Assembly: GCF_003970915.1 (NCBI RefSeq) | Contig: NZ_RXOF01000007.1 | Span: 62,001 to 126,000 of the forward strand | Length of the DNA: 64,000 nt | Source: Hymenobacter gummosus | Lineage (GTDB): Bacteria > Bacteroidota > Bacteroidia > Cytophagales > Hymenobacteraceae | Direction of reading: 5' to 3' | In this document: piece after piece, positions 53,424 to 61,806 of the stretch | Position numbering within the stretch: the stretch's first letter is position 1 | Layout: each line of letters opens with the position of its first letter | Program-made: the position numbers and the translations under genes | The notes under the pieces: generated by a model | Told to the model about the DNA's origin: nothing | Database searches by the model: none | The model's input: only the letters and a program-made list of their open reading frames with translations

Positions 53424-55703
53424 CTACTGCCGGCTCATCGAGTACGGGGCGTCCTCGGGGCGGGTACCGCGCTGCTGGTTGGGCTGCGGGGCCATGTCGA
53501 AGTCGAGGGTGGCGCCTTGCAGCAGCTCGGAGTGGCGCAGGAAGTTGCGCGGGTAGGGCTGGCCGTTCAGGCGCAGCCCGCCGATGTAGCGGTTGGCGGC
53601 TTCGCGGTTGCCGGGGGCGTTGAGCACGATGGTCTTGCCGTTTTCCAGGCGTAGGGTGGCCCGGGGGAAGAGCGGGGCGCCGAGCACGTACTCGTCGGTG
53701 GCGGGGCAGACGGGGTAGAAGCCCAGGGCGGAGAAGACGTACCAGGCGGAGGTCTGGCCGTTGTCCTCGTCGCCGCAGTAGCCGTCGGGGGTGGGCTGGT
53801 AGAGGCGGTTGAGGGTTTCGCGCACCCAGTACTGGGTTTTCCAGGGCTGGCCGGCGTAGTTGTAGAGGTAAGTCATGTGCTGGATGGGCTGGTTGCCGTG
53901 GGCGTAGTTGCCCATGCCGGCAATCTGCATCTCGCGGATTTCGTGGATAACCTCGCCGTAGTACGAGGCGTCGAACACCGGCGCGAGGGTAAACACCGTA
54001 TCGAGCGTGGCCACGAAGGGTTTGGGCCCGCCCATGAGCCGCATCAGCCCGTCGATGTCGTGGAAGACCGACCAGGTGTAGTGCCAGCTGTTGCCCTCGG
54101 TAAAGGCGTCGCCCCACTTGAAGGGGTTGAAGGGCGACTGGAAGGTGCCATTCTGATTCTTGCCCCGCATCAGCCCGGTTTGCTTGTCGAACAGGTGGCG
54201 GTAGTTCTGGCTGCGCTTGGCGTAGAGGCTCCACTCCTTTTTGGGCCGGCCCAGGGCCTTGCCGAGCTGGTAGATGGCAAAGTCGTCGTAGGCGTATTCC
54301 AGGGTCCGGGCCGCGCTTTCGTTGATTTTCACGTCGTAGGGCACGTAGCCGAGCTTGTTGTAGTATTCCACCCCGGCGCGGCCCACGGCCGTCATGGGGC
54401 CGGCGTTGTTGGCGCCGTGCAGCAGGGCTTCGTAGAGCTTGTTGATGTCGTAGCCGCGCACGCCCTTGAGGTAGGCATCAGCCACCACGGAGGCCGAGTT
54501 GTTGCCGATCATGATGTTGCGGTAGCCGGGGCTGCCCCACTCCGGCAGCCAGCCGCCCTCCTGGTAGGCGTTGGCGAGGCCGGCCTGAATCTGCGCATTG
54601 ACGCTCGGGTACAGCAGGTTCAGGAAGGGAAACAGGCAGCGGAACGTGTCCCAGAAGCCGGTATCGGTGTAGAGGTAGCCGGGCAGCACCTGCCCGTTGT
54701 AGGGCGAGTAGTGCACGGGCTGGCCGGCGGCGTCCAGCTCGTAGAACTTGCGCGGGAAGAGCAACGAGCGGTACAGGCAGGAGTAAAACGTGCGCTGCTG
54801 GGTTTCCGAGCCGCCCTCAATCTGAATCTTGCCCAACTGAGCCGCCCAGGCCGCCCGCGCCTTGCGCTTCACCGCCTCGAAGTCATCCTGCGGCCCCACT
54901 TCGTCCAGGTTGCGCAGGGCCTGCTCCGGGCTGATAAACGACGAGGCCACCCGCGCCTGCACCTGCTCCCCTTTGCGCGTCCGGAAGCCGACGACGGCGC
55001 CCGTATGATTCGCCTCGGCCGCCAGCTTAGCGGCGTCGAGCACCTTGTCCTGGAAGATGGCGGTGCTGGTGAAGTCGTGGTCGAACTCGATGACGAAGTA
55101 GTTCTTGAAGTTCGCCGGCACGCCCTTGCTGTTGCGGGTGGTGTAGCCGGTGATGCGCCGCTGCTGGGGTAGCACCTGCACCGCGGAGCCACGGTCCAGC
55201 GCGTCGAGCACCACGTAGGCGCTGTCGGTGCGCGGGAAGGTGAAGCGGAACCGGGCCGCCCGCTCGGTGGGGGCTATTTCGGTGGTTACGTCGTGGTCGG
55301 CCAGGTACACGCGGTAGTAGTAGGGCCGCGCCTCCTCGGCCTTGTGCGAAAACCAGCTGGCCCGCTCGTCCTCCCCGAAGCGCCGCTGCCCGGTGATGGG
55401 CATAAGGGCAAACTGGCCGTAGTCGTTCATCCACGGCGAGGGTTGGTGCGTCTGCTTGAAGCCCCGGATTTTGTCGGCCGCGTACTGGTAGGCCCAGCCG
55501 CTGCCCATCTTGCCGGTCTGCGGCATCCAGCAGTTCATGCCCCAGGGCAGGGCAATGGCCGGGTAGGTGTTGCCGTTCGACAGCTCCACTTTGGAGTCGG
55601 TGCCCATCAGCGGATTCACCAGGTCGACGGGCTCGGGCAGGGTTTGGGCGGGAGCCGTGAGGGCGGCCAGCAGCAGGCAGAAAAGCAGGAAAGGTTTCGG
55701 CAT
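53424..55703 (-). CDS. Glycoside hydrolase family 92 (alpha-mannosidase)
   Basis: 759 residues from ATG at 55703. Signal peptide MPKPFLLFCLLLAALTAPAQ. The GH92 N-terminal module begins VDLVNPLMGTDSKVELSNGN, and the (alpha/alpha)6 catalytic domain shows TDTGFWDTFRCLFPFLNLLY, GFKQTHQPSPWMNDYGQ, YCGDEDNGQTSAWYVFSALG and FYPVCPATDEYVLGAPLF, all typical of the family. GH92 enzymes remove alpha-linked mannose using calcium, usually in the periplasm or at the surface. No SusC/SusD pair is next to it, so it is not in an obvious polysaccharide utilisation locus here. Confidence 0.93.
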   Translation of the reverse strand: MPKPFLLFCLLLAALTAPAQTLPEPVDLVNPLMGTDSKVELSNGNTYPAIALPWGMNCWMPQTGKMGSGWAYQYAADKIRGFKQTHQPSPWMNDYGQFALMPITGQRRFGEDERASWFSHKAEEARPYYYRVYLADHDVTTEIAPTERAARFRFTFPRTDSAYVVLDALDRGSAVQVLPQQRRITGYTTRNSKGVPANFKNYFVIEFDHDFTSTAIFQDKVLDAAKLAAEANHTGAVVGFRTRKGEQVQARVASSFISPEQALRNLDEVGPQDDFEAVKRKARAAWAAQLGKIQIEGGSETQQRTFYSCLYRSLLFPRKFYELDAAGQPVHYSPYNGQVLPGYLYTDTGFWDTFRCLFPFLNLLYPSVNAQIQAGLANAYQEGGWLPEWGSPGYRNIMIGNNSASVVADAYLKGVRGYDINKLYEALLHGANNAGPMTAVGRAGVEYYNKLGYVPYDVKINESAARTLEYAYDDFAIYQLGKALGRPKKEWSLYAKRSQNYRHLFDKQTGLMRGKNQNGTFQSPFNPFKWGDAFTEGNSWHYTWSVFHDIDGLMRLMGGPKPFVATLDTVFTLAPVFDASYYGEVIHEIREMQIAGMGNYAHGNQPIQHMTYLYNYAGQPWKTQYWVRETLNRLYQPTPDGYCGDEDNGQTSAWYVFSALGFYPVCPATDEYVLGAPLFPRATLRLENGKTIVLNAPGNREAANRYIGGLRLNGQPYPRNFLRHSELLQGATLDFDMAPQPNQQRGTRPEDAPYSMSRQ

Positions 55704-55912
55704 CAGAAGCGCGCAATTGGGGCGGCAATTAACGCGAAAGTGGCATAAGCTTGACTGCGTCGACCTTCGGTTCAGCTTGTTGCTGCGGCCGAAGGCCGCA
55801 ATGCGGTCCTGCACGACACTTGACAGAGCGGTTCATTTTCCAACGCTCCAAACGGCGCGGCTACACCTTGGCGCGTACCGCGCCAGCACACACTAAAGTG
55901 TATGCCACTTCC
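55704..55912. other. Spacer between GH92 and RmlD-like genes
   Basis: About 210 bases. Includes a GGCCGAAGGCC-type short palindrome near 55787 and otherwise no repeat or terminator that I can support. Confidence 0.35.
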
Positions 55913-56812
55913 CTAGGCCTGCCCGGCCACGATGTCAATACCTTCCTCGAAGGAGTGCGGCCGGAAGCCCAGCTCCTGCTCGGCCTTGTCGATGATGAAG
56001 CCGGTGCGGGCGGGGCGCTTGCCGGGCTGCGTAAACGTGCTGGCGTCGACTTTCTCAATCAGCCCGGCATCAAGCCCGAAGTGCGCGGCCACGCGCAGGG
56101 CCATGTCGTAGGGCGTGAAAAACTCCCGGCCTGAGACGTGGTAGATGCCCTGGGCGCTTTGCCGGGCAATCAGCCAGCAGCCCTCGGCCAGGTCTTCGGC
56201 CAGCGTGGGCGTGCGCCACTGGTCCGACACTACTTTAATGGTCTTGCCGGCCCGCAGCGAGTCGCGCACCCAGAGCACGATGTTGCTACGCCCGCCGCCG
56301 AGCAGCACTCCGTACACCAGCACAGTGCGGGCAATGGCCCAGCGCAGCCCCGGCGTAGCCTGCACGGCCTCTTCGGCGGCCAGCTTGCTGCGGCCGTAGT
56401 GGCTGATGGGCTTGGGCTCGGCGTCCTCCTTCAGCGGCCCGTACGAGCCGTCGAACACGAAGTCGGTGCTCAGGTGCGTCAGGTGAATATCCTGAGCGGC
56501 GCAGGCGCGGGCCAGGATGGCGGTGGCCGTCACGTTGTGGAGCCAGCACTCATCGGGGCGCAGCTCGCAGTCGTCCACCTGCGTCAGGGCGGCGGTGTGG
56601 ATGAGGTGCGTGGGCTGCCAGCGGGCCAGCAACTCCTGCACGGCCGCTTCGTCGCTCACGTCGAGCGGCTGGTAGTCTACTTCCGGAAACCACTGCGTGA
56701 GCCGGTTGGCGCCCCGGCTGGTAGCCAGCAGTGCCACGCCGGGCTCCTGGTGCAGCCGCGCCAGCAGCTTCTGCCCCAGCAGCCCGTTGGAGCCGGTAAT
56801 GAGTAGGCGCAT
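55913..56812 (-). CDS. RmlD-like SDR (dTDP-4-dehydrorhamnose reductase family)
   Basis: 299 residues from ATG at 56812. Rossmann motif ITGSNGLLGQKLLARL. Catalytic region: LSTDFVFDGSYGPLKEDAEP, then HYGRSKLAAEEAV with the YxxxK pair. C-terminal part: YHVSGREFFTPYDMALRVAA. It may reduce a dTDP-sugar or act as a more general sugar-nucleotide reductase; the other rml genes are not here, so the substrate is open. It follows the cyclophilin gene on the same strand across a private-word palindrome that starts at the cyclophilin stop and ends at this gene's ATG. Confidence 0.9.
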   Translation of the reverse strand: MRLLITGSNGLLGQKLLARLHQEPGVALLATSRGANRLTQWFPEVDYQPLDVSDEAAVQELLARWQPTHLIHTAALTQVDDCELRPDECWLHNVTATAILARACAAQDIHLTHLSTDFVFDGSYGPLKEDAEPKPISHYGRSKLAAEEAVQATPGLRWAIARTVLVYGVLLGGGRSNIVLWVRDSLRAGKTIKVVSDQWRTPTLAEDLAEGCWLIARQSAQGIYHVSGREFFTPYDMALRVAAHFGLDAGLIEKVDASTFTQPGKRPARTGFIIDKAEQELGFRPHSFEEGIDIVAGQA

Positions 56813-56926
56813 GCGGTGAAATGGTGAGGTGGTGAAATGGTGAGTTTGATGATCGGGAGGCCACAACCGCGCATTTCGCGCAAGCGGAACGGCACTCACC
56901 ATTTCACCACCTCACCATTTCACCTA
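56813..56926. repeat. Private-word palindrome (GGTGAAATGGTGA) between cyclophilin and RmlD-like genes
   Basis: Arms at about 56813-56845 and 56893-56926 consist of repeated GGTGAAATGGTGAGGTGG and its complement. Read on the minus strand, it begins with the TAG stop of the cyclophilin gene and ends at the ATG of the RmlD-like gene. Confidence 0.9.
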
Positions 56927-57592
56927 ATACTGATACCCGTACAGCTTGGTGATTTTCTTTTTGCTGAGCTTTTCCACCTTCACGTCCATCTTGATGGCCT
57001 CGTTGGGGCGGTCCATTTCGTTGCGCGGGGCTTTGACAATCTTGTCGACCACGTCCTGGCCCTGGATTACCTGGCCGAACACGGTGTAGGCTCCGTCGAG
57101 GAAGGGCGTGCCGCCGGGGTTCTGCACGATGTAGAACTGCGAGCTGCTGCTGGGCGTGCCGGGAGGACCGCCCATGCGGGCCGCCGCCAGGGCGCCCTGC
57201 TTGTGCTTCAGCTCGGGGCGCAGCTCGGCCGGCACGGTCGGGTCGTTGGGCTGGCCCATGCCGTCGTCGTTCGGGTCGGCGTTTTTGGAGTTGGCGTCGC
57301 CGCCCTGCACCATAAAGCCGGGAATGACGCGGTGAAAGGTGGTGCCCGAGTAAAATCCACTCTTGGCCTTCTTCAGAAAGTTTTCCCGGTGCAGGGGCGT
57401 CTGCTCGTAGGTCACCAGGCGAATGTCGCCGAGCGTGGTGCCGCCCTGCGTGACGTGCAGGGTCACCACCTCGTCCTTTTTGCTGGGCTTGGGCGTTTTA
57501 GTCTTGGTCTTGGCCTCCTGGGCCGACGCGGCGGCCGAGCCGAGCCAGAGCGCGGCGGCCAGCAGACCGGTAAAGCGGAGTGAGCGAATCAT
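56924..57592 (-). CDS. Peptidyl-prolyl cis-trans isomerase, cyclophilin type
   Basis: 222 residues. Signal peptide MIRSLRFTGLLAAALWLGSAAASAQ, then a Lys/Pro linker and a cyclophilin domain: FYSGTTFHRVIPGFMVQGGD carries the FHRVIPGFMVQGGD core, followed by SQFYIVQNPGG and YTVFGQVIQGQDVVDKIV. It catalyses proline isomerisation in the periplasm, helping exported proteins fold. The insertion PELRPELKHKQGALAAAR is usual for Bacteroidota members. Followed by an RmlD-like gene. Confidence 0.95.
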   Translation of the reverse strand: MIRSLRFTGLLAAALWLGSAAASAQEAKTKTKTPKPSKKDEVVTLHVTQGGTTLGDIRLVTYEQTPLHRENFLKKAKSGFYSGTTFHRVIPGFMVQGGDANSKNADPNDDGMGQPNDPTVPAELRPELKHKQGALAAARMGGPPGTPSSSSQFYIVQNPGGTPFLDGAYTVFGQVIQGQDVVDKIVKAPRNEMDRPNEAIKMDVKVEKLSKKKITKLYGYQY

Positions 57593-57649
57593 GGGCGGGG
57601 AGATGAAACGGGACGCACGAGCCTCTTACGGCCGTTGCGCCCGGCGAAG

Positions 57650-58243
57650 CTAAACCGAATCGGCGGAACCTGCCAGCCAGTCGGGCCGGGTGAGGCCGAA
57701 GAGGAGACTGTCGTGGATGAGCCCGTCGCCGCCGCGGAAGTTGTGGCGCAGCCGCCCCTCGGGCCGCAGCCCGCAGCGCTGGGCCAGCCGGGCACTCCGC
57801 TCGTTAGCGGGGTCGACGTGGCAGTACACCCGCTCCAGCCCCAACTCCCGGAAGGCCCAGTCGATAACGGCCGTTGCGGCTTCGTGCATCAGGCCCCGGC
57901 CCTCGGCCGCGGCGCTCAGCAGGTAGGCCAGCTCGGCCTTGGGCACCTCCCACTCGATGTTGCGCAAACTCACAAAACCCACCGGCGCCGCCTCCCCCAC
58001 GGGCCAGATGCCCAGCTGCACCCCCTTGCCGATCAGCCAGTCGGCGTCGCGGATTTCGATGAACACCCGGGCGCTGGCCTCGTCCTGCACGGCCTGAGTG
58101 GTTTTGGGGAAGTCCCGCGTGAGCCGGGCCCGGTCGTCATCAATCAGCCGCAGCAGCGCCGGGGCGTCGGCGGGCAGCCAGGGGCGCAGCAGCAGGCGGG
58201 CGGTGCGGAGCGTGGGGGCGGGTGGCAGCGGGCGGGGGCGCAT
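57650..58243 (-). CDS. GNAT N-acetyltransferase, RimJ/RimL type
   Basis: 197 residues. Starts with a Pro-rich lead (MRPRPLPPAPTLRTARLLLRP) and the GNAT fold: ELAYLLSAAAEGRGLMHEAA contains the acetyl-CoA loop (normally Q/RxxGxG/A), then AVIDWAFRELGLERVYCHVD, PANERSARLAQRCGLRPEGR. It acetylates an amino group of a protein or small molecule; the target is unknown. Single gene, with a 57-base gap to cyclophilin downstream of which the strand continues. A long palindromic element lies upstream. Confidence 0.9.
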   Translation of the reverse strand: MRPRPLPPAPTLRTARLLLRPWLPADAPALLRLIDDDRARLTRDFPKTTQAVQDEASARVFIEIRDADWLIGKGVQLGIWPVGEAAPVGFVSLRNIEWEVPKAELAYLLSAAAEGRGLMHEAATAVIDWAFRELGLERVYCHVDPANERSARLAQRCGLRPEGRLRHNFRGGDGLIHDSLLFGLTRPDWLAGSADSV

Positions 58244-58290
58244 GGGTTTTGGGGTGACAGGTAACAGGTGACACGTAACAAGTCCCGGTT

Positions 58291-58423
58291 GTCCGCGCCG
58301 TAGCGCGAAGCTCTGCTTCGCGCATCCAAAACGACTCGTTGAAACGACAATCGTTGTTTAACGAGTCGTTCAGCGACAAACGTGCTGGATACGCGAAGCG
58401 GAGCTTCGCGCTACGGCACGGAC
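58291..58423. repeat. 133-bp inverted repeat with inner palindrome
   Basis: Arms 58291-58333 and 58381-58423 (43 bp, about five mismatches) contain GCCGTAGCGCGAAGCT. The loop is itself palindromic (AACGACTCGTT/AACGAGTCGTT). Between the divergent GNAT and DUF2238 genes. MITE-like. Confidence 0.85.
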
Positions 58424-58473
58424 GGCGGCGCGGCCCGAGTTTACGTAAGCGGCTCCAACTTCTTTGCCGCCTT

Positions 58474-59109
58474 ATGACCTCCACTCCTATTCCTGCACCC
58501 CTGCGCAACCCGTCCTGGCTGCCCAAGCTGCTGCTCGTCGGTTACCTACTACTGTTCACCGCCCTGGCCTTTACGCCCTACAGCCGCGCCACCTGGGTGG
58601 TCGAAAACCTGCCCATCGTGCTCATCGTGGTGGCCCTGGTGGTGCTGTACCGCCGGGGCGTGCAGTTCTCGAACACCAGCTACCTGCTGATGAGCGTGCT
58701 GCTGTACATGCACACCATCGGCGGCTACTACACCTTCGAGCGGGTACCCTTCGACTGGTTTAATGACTTCTTCGGCTTCAAGCGCAACATGTACGACCGG
58801 GTGGCGCACTTTTCGGTGGGCTTCTACGCCTACCCACTCATCGAGTACACCGACGCCCGCGGCCTGATTCGCAGCCGCTTCCTCTCCTACCTGCTGCCGC
58901 TGTGCGTTATCGGCACGGTGGCCATGAGCTACGAAATCATCGAGTGGGTGTACGCGGCCACCGCCGGCGGCGCCTCGGGCGCGGAGTTCCTGGGCAGCCA
59001 GGGCGACATCTGGGACGCGCAGAAGGATATGCTGGCCGATACCAGCGGGGCAGTGGCGGCGTTGCTGCTCTACGCCGTGACGAACAAGCGGCAGCGCACC
59101 GACGGCTAA
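58474..59109 (+). CDS. DUF2238 (YjdF-like) membrane protein
   Basis: 211 residues from ATG at 58474. About six membrane helices. DUF2238 signatures visible: YTFERVPFDWFNDFFGFKRN, YDRVAHFSVGFYAYPLIEY, YEIIEWVYAATAGGASGAEF and LGSQGDIWDAQKDMLADTSG. The family is widespread and uncharacterised. The charged and His residues in the RNxYDRxxH segment may form a membrane active or metal site, but this is only suggestive. Monocistronic. Confidence 0.92.
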   Translation: MTSTPIPAPLRNPSWLPKLLLVGYLLLFTALAFTPYSRATWVVENLPIVLIVVALVVLYRRGVQFSNTSYLLMSVLLYMHTIGGYYTFERVPFDWFNDFFGFKRNMYDRVAHFSVGFYAYPLIEYTDARGLIRSRFLSYLLPLCVIGTVAMSYEIIEWVYAATAGGASGAEFLGSQGDIWDAQKDMLADTSGAVAALLLYAVTNKRQRTDG

Positions 59110-59120
59110 TCCGAACCGCT

Positions 59121-59492
59121 TTACTTGCCGTGCGCCAGTCGCAGTACCCGGCCGTCTTTGGCATCAAGAATTACTTCGAATGCCCCGCCAACGTGGCCTA
59201 CTGGCAAGGAGCCGGTAACAACCCAATATCCGTCGATCAGTGCCACCTGGTAGGGCTTCTGTCGCCTGATTTGTTTGTCGCCGTAGATGTCAAAGGTCAG
59301 CGCCTCCGCCACCGCTACGGCCGTAGTTGAATCCGGAATAACCGGCCTAACCAATACACGCCTTTCAACCGGCTCTTTCAGAGTTTCCTTCAGCAGTTCC
59401 TTTAGCTGCGCGTGGGTGCTGCGCAAGTGTTGTTGCCCGCAAGCGGAAGCACTGAGCAGGAGCAGACCAGAAAGACAGATCAGAAGGCGCAT
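59121..59492 (-). CDS. NTF2-fold immunity protein-like lipoprotein
   Basis: 123 residues from ATG at 59492. Lipoprotein-like signal (LICLSGLLLLSASAC, Cys18). The C-terminal part (KPYQVALIDGYWVVTGSLP, VGGAFEVILDAKDGRVLRLAHGK) matches my memory of the NTF2-fold immunity family that protects against polymorphic toxins. No toxin gene is adjacent: the neighbours are DUF2238 (convergent) and hemC. It may be an orphan immunity protein or a family member with another job. Confidence 0.6.
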   Translation of the reverse strand: MRLLICLSGLLLLSASACGQQHLRSTHAQLKELLKETLKEPVERRVLVRPVIPDSTTAVAVAEALTFDIYGDKQIRRQKPYQVALIDGYWVVTGSLPVGHVGGAFEVILDAKDGRVLRLAHGK

Positions 59493-59549
59493 CGTACTGC
59501 CGGCTAGAAATGAAGTTGATTGCTGTTTAGCCGGCCCGGCATAAAACAA

Positions 59550-59581
59550 GTGGTGCCCCGACTTTAGCGTCGGGGCACCAC
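59550..59581. repeat. REP-like hairpin GTGGTGCCCCGA
   Basis: Perfect 12-bp arms (59550-59561, 59570-59581) with an 8-base loop, three bases after the hemC stop. Same family as 34220-34251. It may serve as a hemC 3' end hairpin. Confidence 0.85.
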
Positions 59582-59584
59582 TCG

Positions 59585-60538
59585 TTAGAACGTGGCCGAC
59601 TCGGAGTCCCGATGCTGGCGGATGTCCTGCAGAATCTGCTCCCCGCCGCGGCTGAGTACGGCTTCGGCCACGCGCACGCCCAGGGCCTCGGCGTCGTCGG
59701 CATCGTGGGTTTCTTGGATTTCCTCCACAAACTGCTGCCCGTCGAGGCTGATGAGGCCGCCGTGCAGCTGCAGGGCACCTTCGTCGGTGAAAGTGGCCAG
59801 GGCGAAGCTGGGAATGCTGCAGCCGCCTTCCATGGTGCGCAGGTAGGCCCGCTCGGCCCGCAGGCAGGTATGGGCATCCGGGTCATCGAGCAGGTTGCGC
59901 AAAGCCAGCTTACGCGGGAGGTCCAGGTTCTTGGCGCACTCGATGGCCACCGAGCCCTGCCCGGCGGCGGGAATAAACTGCGTTTCGGGCAGCACGCGCA
60001 CGATGAGCGAGTCGTACTCCATGCGGTGCACGCCGGCAAAGGCCAGCACCAAGGCGTCGTACTGACCTTCTTCGAGCTTGCGCAGGCGCGTCTGCAGGTT
60101 GCCGCGGGCCTCCGCCGTAATGGCGTGCGGGTAGTAGCGCTTCAGCATGGCCCGGCGGCGGGTGCTGCTGGTGCCCAGCACGATATCGGGCCGGTCGAGG
60201 GAGAAGCCGGGGTCGAAGCTGATGATGACGTCGTTGACTTTTTCGCGCGGCATGAAGGCCAGCAGCTCCAAATCGTCGGGAATGGAGCTTTGCACGTCCT
60301 TGGCGCTGTGCACGGCAATGTCGATGTGGCCGGTGCGCAGGCTTTCCTCCAGCTCCTCCGTAAACACGCCCTTCGCCCCGATTTTGTCCAGGGAGCGGTC
60401 CAGCACCACGTCGCCCTTGGTGGTGATGATGACGATTTCAGTCTCAAGACCGGCGGCGTTGAGGGTATCGGCCACGTGGTTAGCCTGCCACAAAGCCAGC
60501 TTACTGCCGCGGGTACCGATGCGAATGGGAGAGGTCAT
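59585..60538 (-). CDS. hemC: Porphobilinogen deaminase (hydroxymethylbilane synthase)
   Basis: 317 residues. Joins four porphobilinogens into hydroxymethylbilane in heme synthesis. Starts MTSPIRIGTRGSKLALWQAN. Cofactor and substrate contacts: HSAKDVQSSIPDDL (Asp), GTSSTRRRAMLKR (Arg cluster), RGNLQTRLRKL. The dipyrromethane cofactor is carried by Cys240 in MEGGCSIPSF. Length normal. holB lies upstream on the same strand across a private-word palindrome made of TTAGTGA words. Confidence 0.96.
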   Translation of the reverse strand: MTSPIRIGTRGSKLALWQANHVADTLNAAGLETEIVIITTKGDVVLDRSLDKIGAKGVFTEELEESLRTGHIDIAVHSAKDVQSSIPDDLELLAFMPREKVNDVIISFDPGFSLDRPDIVLGTSSTRRRAMLKRYYPHAITAEARGNLQTRLRKLEEGQYDALVLAFAGVHRMEYDSLIVRVLPETQFIPAAGQGSVAIECAKNLDLPRKLALRNLLDDPDAHTCLRAERAYLRTMEGGCSIPSFALATFTDEGALQLHGGLISLDGQQFVEEIQETHDADDAEALGVRVAEAVLSRGGEQILQDIRQHRDSESATF

Positions 60539-60545
60539 AGGGACA

Positions 60546-60654
60546 TTTAGTGAGTTGGTGATTTAGTGACTTAGTGACGGGCTGACTTGGAGAGGTAGCG
60601 AACAATCGAACGATGATTCACTAAATCACTAAGTCGCTGACTCACTAATTCACC
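60546..60654. repeat. Private-word palindrome (TTAGTGA) between holB and hemC
   Basis: Arms about 60546-60577 and 60616-60654 consist of repeated TTAGTGA-type words in opposite orientation. On the minus strand it begins over the holB stop (AAT-TAG-TGA) and ends about 8 bases before the hemC ATG. Confidence 0.9.
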
Positions 60655-61790
60655 GCTACGCGCAGCAGCTCGGCCACCTGCAGGGAAGTGTCGACGAAGG
60701 TGATGCGCGGGTGAGCATTGCGTTCAACGTGGAAGTGGGCCTCGTTGAGCACCTGGGCCAGACCTTCGGCGTTGTAGCGGTGCACGAAGGGGCTGAACTT
60801 GCTGATAAACGTCTGCTCCGAAGCCGGCAGGTGGGGCACCAGCTGCGCGTCGAGGCCGAACAGCAGCACCTTGCGCACCAGGCCCAGGGCATACTGCAGC
60901 AGCTCCTTCTGGTTTTCGCGGCCCAGCTTCTGAAACTTGTCGGCCTGGGTTACCATGTCGTCGAGCTTGCCTTGGCTGACGCGGAAGCAGGCCTGCATCC
61001 ACTCCCGGAAGAAGGTGAAATAGTCGTTGTCGGGCGCGTCGCGGGCGGCCAGGGCGGCGCCGAGGTTGCCTTCGCTTACCAGCGCCAGCTGCCGGGCCTT
61101 GGCCTCGGGCACCTGGTAGTGGTCCACGAGGTACTGGGTGAGGTCCGGCTCGCGGAAGCGCGGCACTGGCACCACCTGCACCCGGCTCACGATGGTGGGC
61201 AGCAGCTTGTCGGGCTGCTGGCTGACGAGCAGGAATACCGTGGCGGGCGGCGGCTCTTCCAGCAGCTTGAGCACGGCGTTGGCGGCGGCCGGGTGCATCA
61301 GCTCGGGCAGCCAGATAACCACCACCTTAAACGGCGCCTCAAACGCCTTCAACGACACCAGCTTGAGCAGCTGCACCGCCTCGTCCTTCGAGATGCTGCC
61401 CTGCTTGTTGTCGGCCCCGATGTGCTGCATCCAGTCATTTAGCCCCTGGTACAGGCCCCCATCGGCCAGCACAAACGTGCGCCACTCCCCCACGAACTTG
61501 TGGCTGAGCGCGTCCTTGCTGACGGCCTTGGTGGTTGTCACGGGCAGGATGAAGTTTAGGTCGGGGTGCACCAGCCGGTCGATTTTGCGGCAGTTCGGGC
61601 ACTCCCCGCAGGAATCCTCGGGCTGGCGGTTTTCGCAGTTCAGGTAAGCTGCGTAGGCCAGGGCCAAGGCCAGCGCCCCCGAGCCCTCGGCCCCGCGAAA
61701 CAGCTGCGCGTGCGCCACATGCTGCCGCCGCACCGCCTGCCGCAGCACCTGCTTTACCTCCTGAAGTCCCGGAATGTCGGCGAAACGCAT
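60645..61790 (-). CDS. holB: DNA polymerase III subunit delta'
   Basis: 381 residues from ATG at 61790; upstream codons in frame come from a repeat element. Clamp-loader ATPase-like fold: ADIPGLQEVKQVLRQAVRRQ, AHAQLFRGAEGSGALALALA (degenerate P-loop, as expected for delta'), a zinc Cys cluster NCENRQPEDSCGECPNCRK, then VVIWLPELMHPAAANAVLKL with LEEPPPATVFLLVS and sensor-like TIVSRVQ. It helps load the sliding clamp. In many Bacteroidota it neighbours ricT-gldH; here they are separate. Confidence 0.94.
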   Translation of the reverse strand: MRFADIPGLQEVKQVLRQAVRRQHVAHAQLFRGAEGSGALALALAYAAYLNCENRQPEDSCGECPNCRKIDRLVHPDLNFILPVTTTKAVSKDALSHKFVGEWRTFVLADGGLYQGLNDWMQHIGADNKQGSISKDEAVQLLKLVSLKAFEAPFKVVVIWLPELMHPAAANAVLKLLEEPPPATVFLLVSQQPDKLLPTIVSRVQVVPVPRFREPDLTQYLVDHYQVPEAKARQLALVSEGNLGAALAARDAPDNDYFTFFREWMQACFRVSQGKLDDMVTQADKFQKLGRENQKELLQYALGLVRKVLLFGLDAQLVPHLPASEQTFISKFSPFVHRYNAEGLAQVLNEAHFHVERNAHPRITFVDTSLQVAELLRVAVN

Positions 61791-61806
61791 CGGATGAATG
61801 TTAAGA

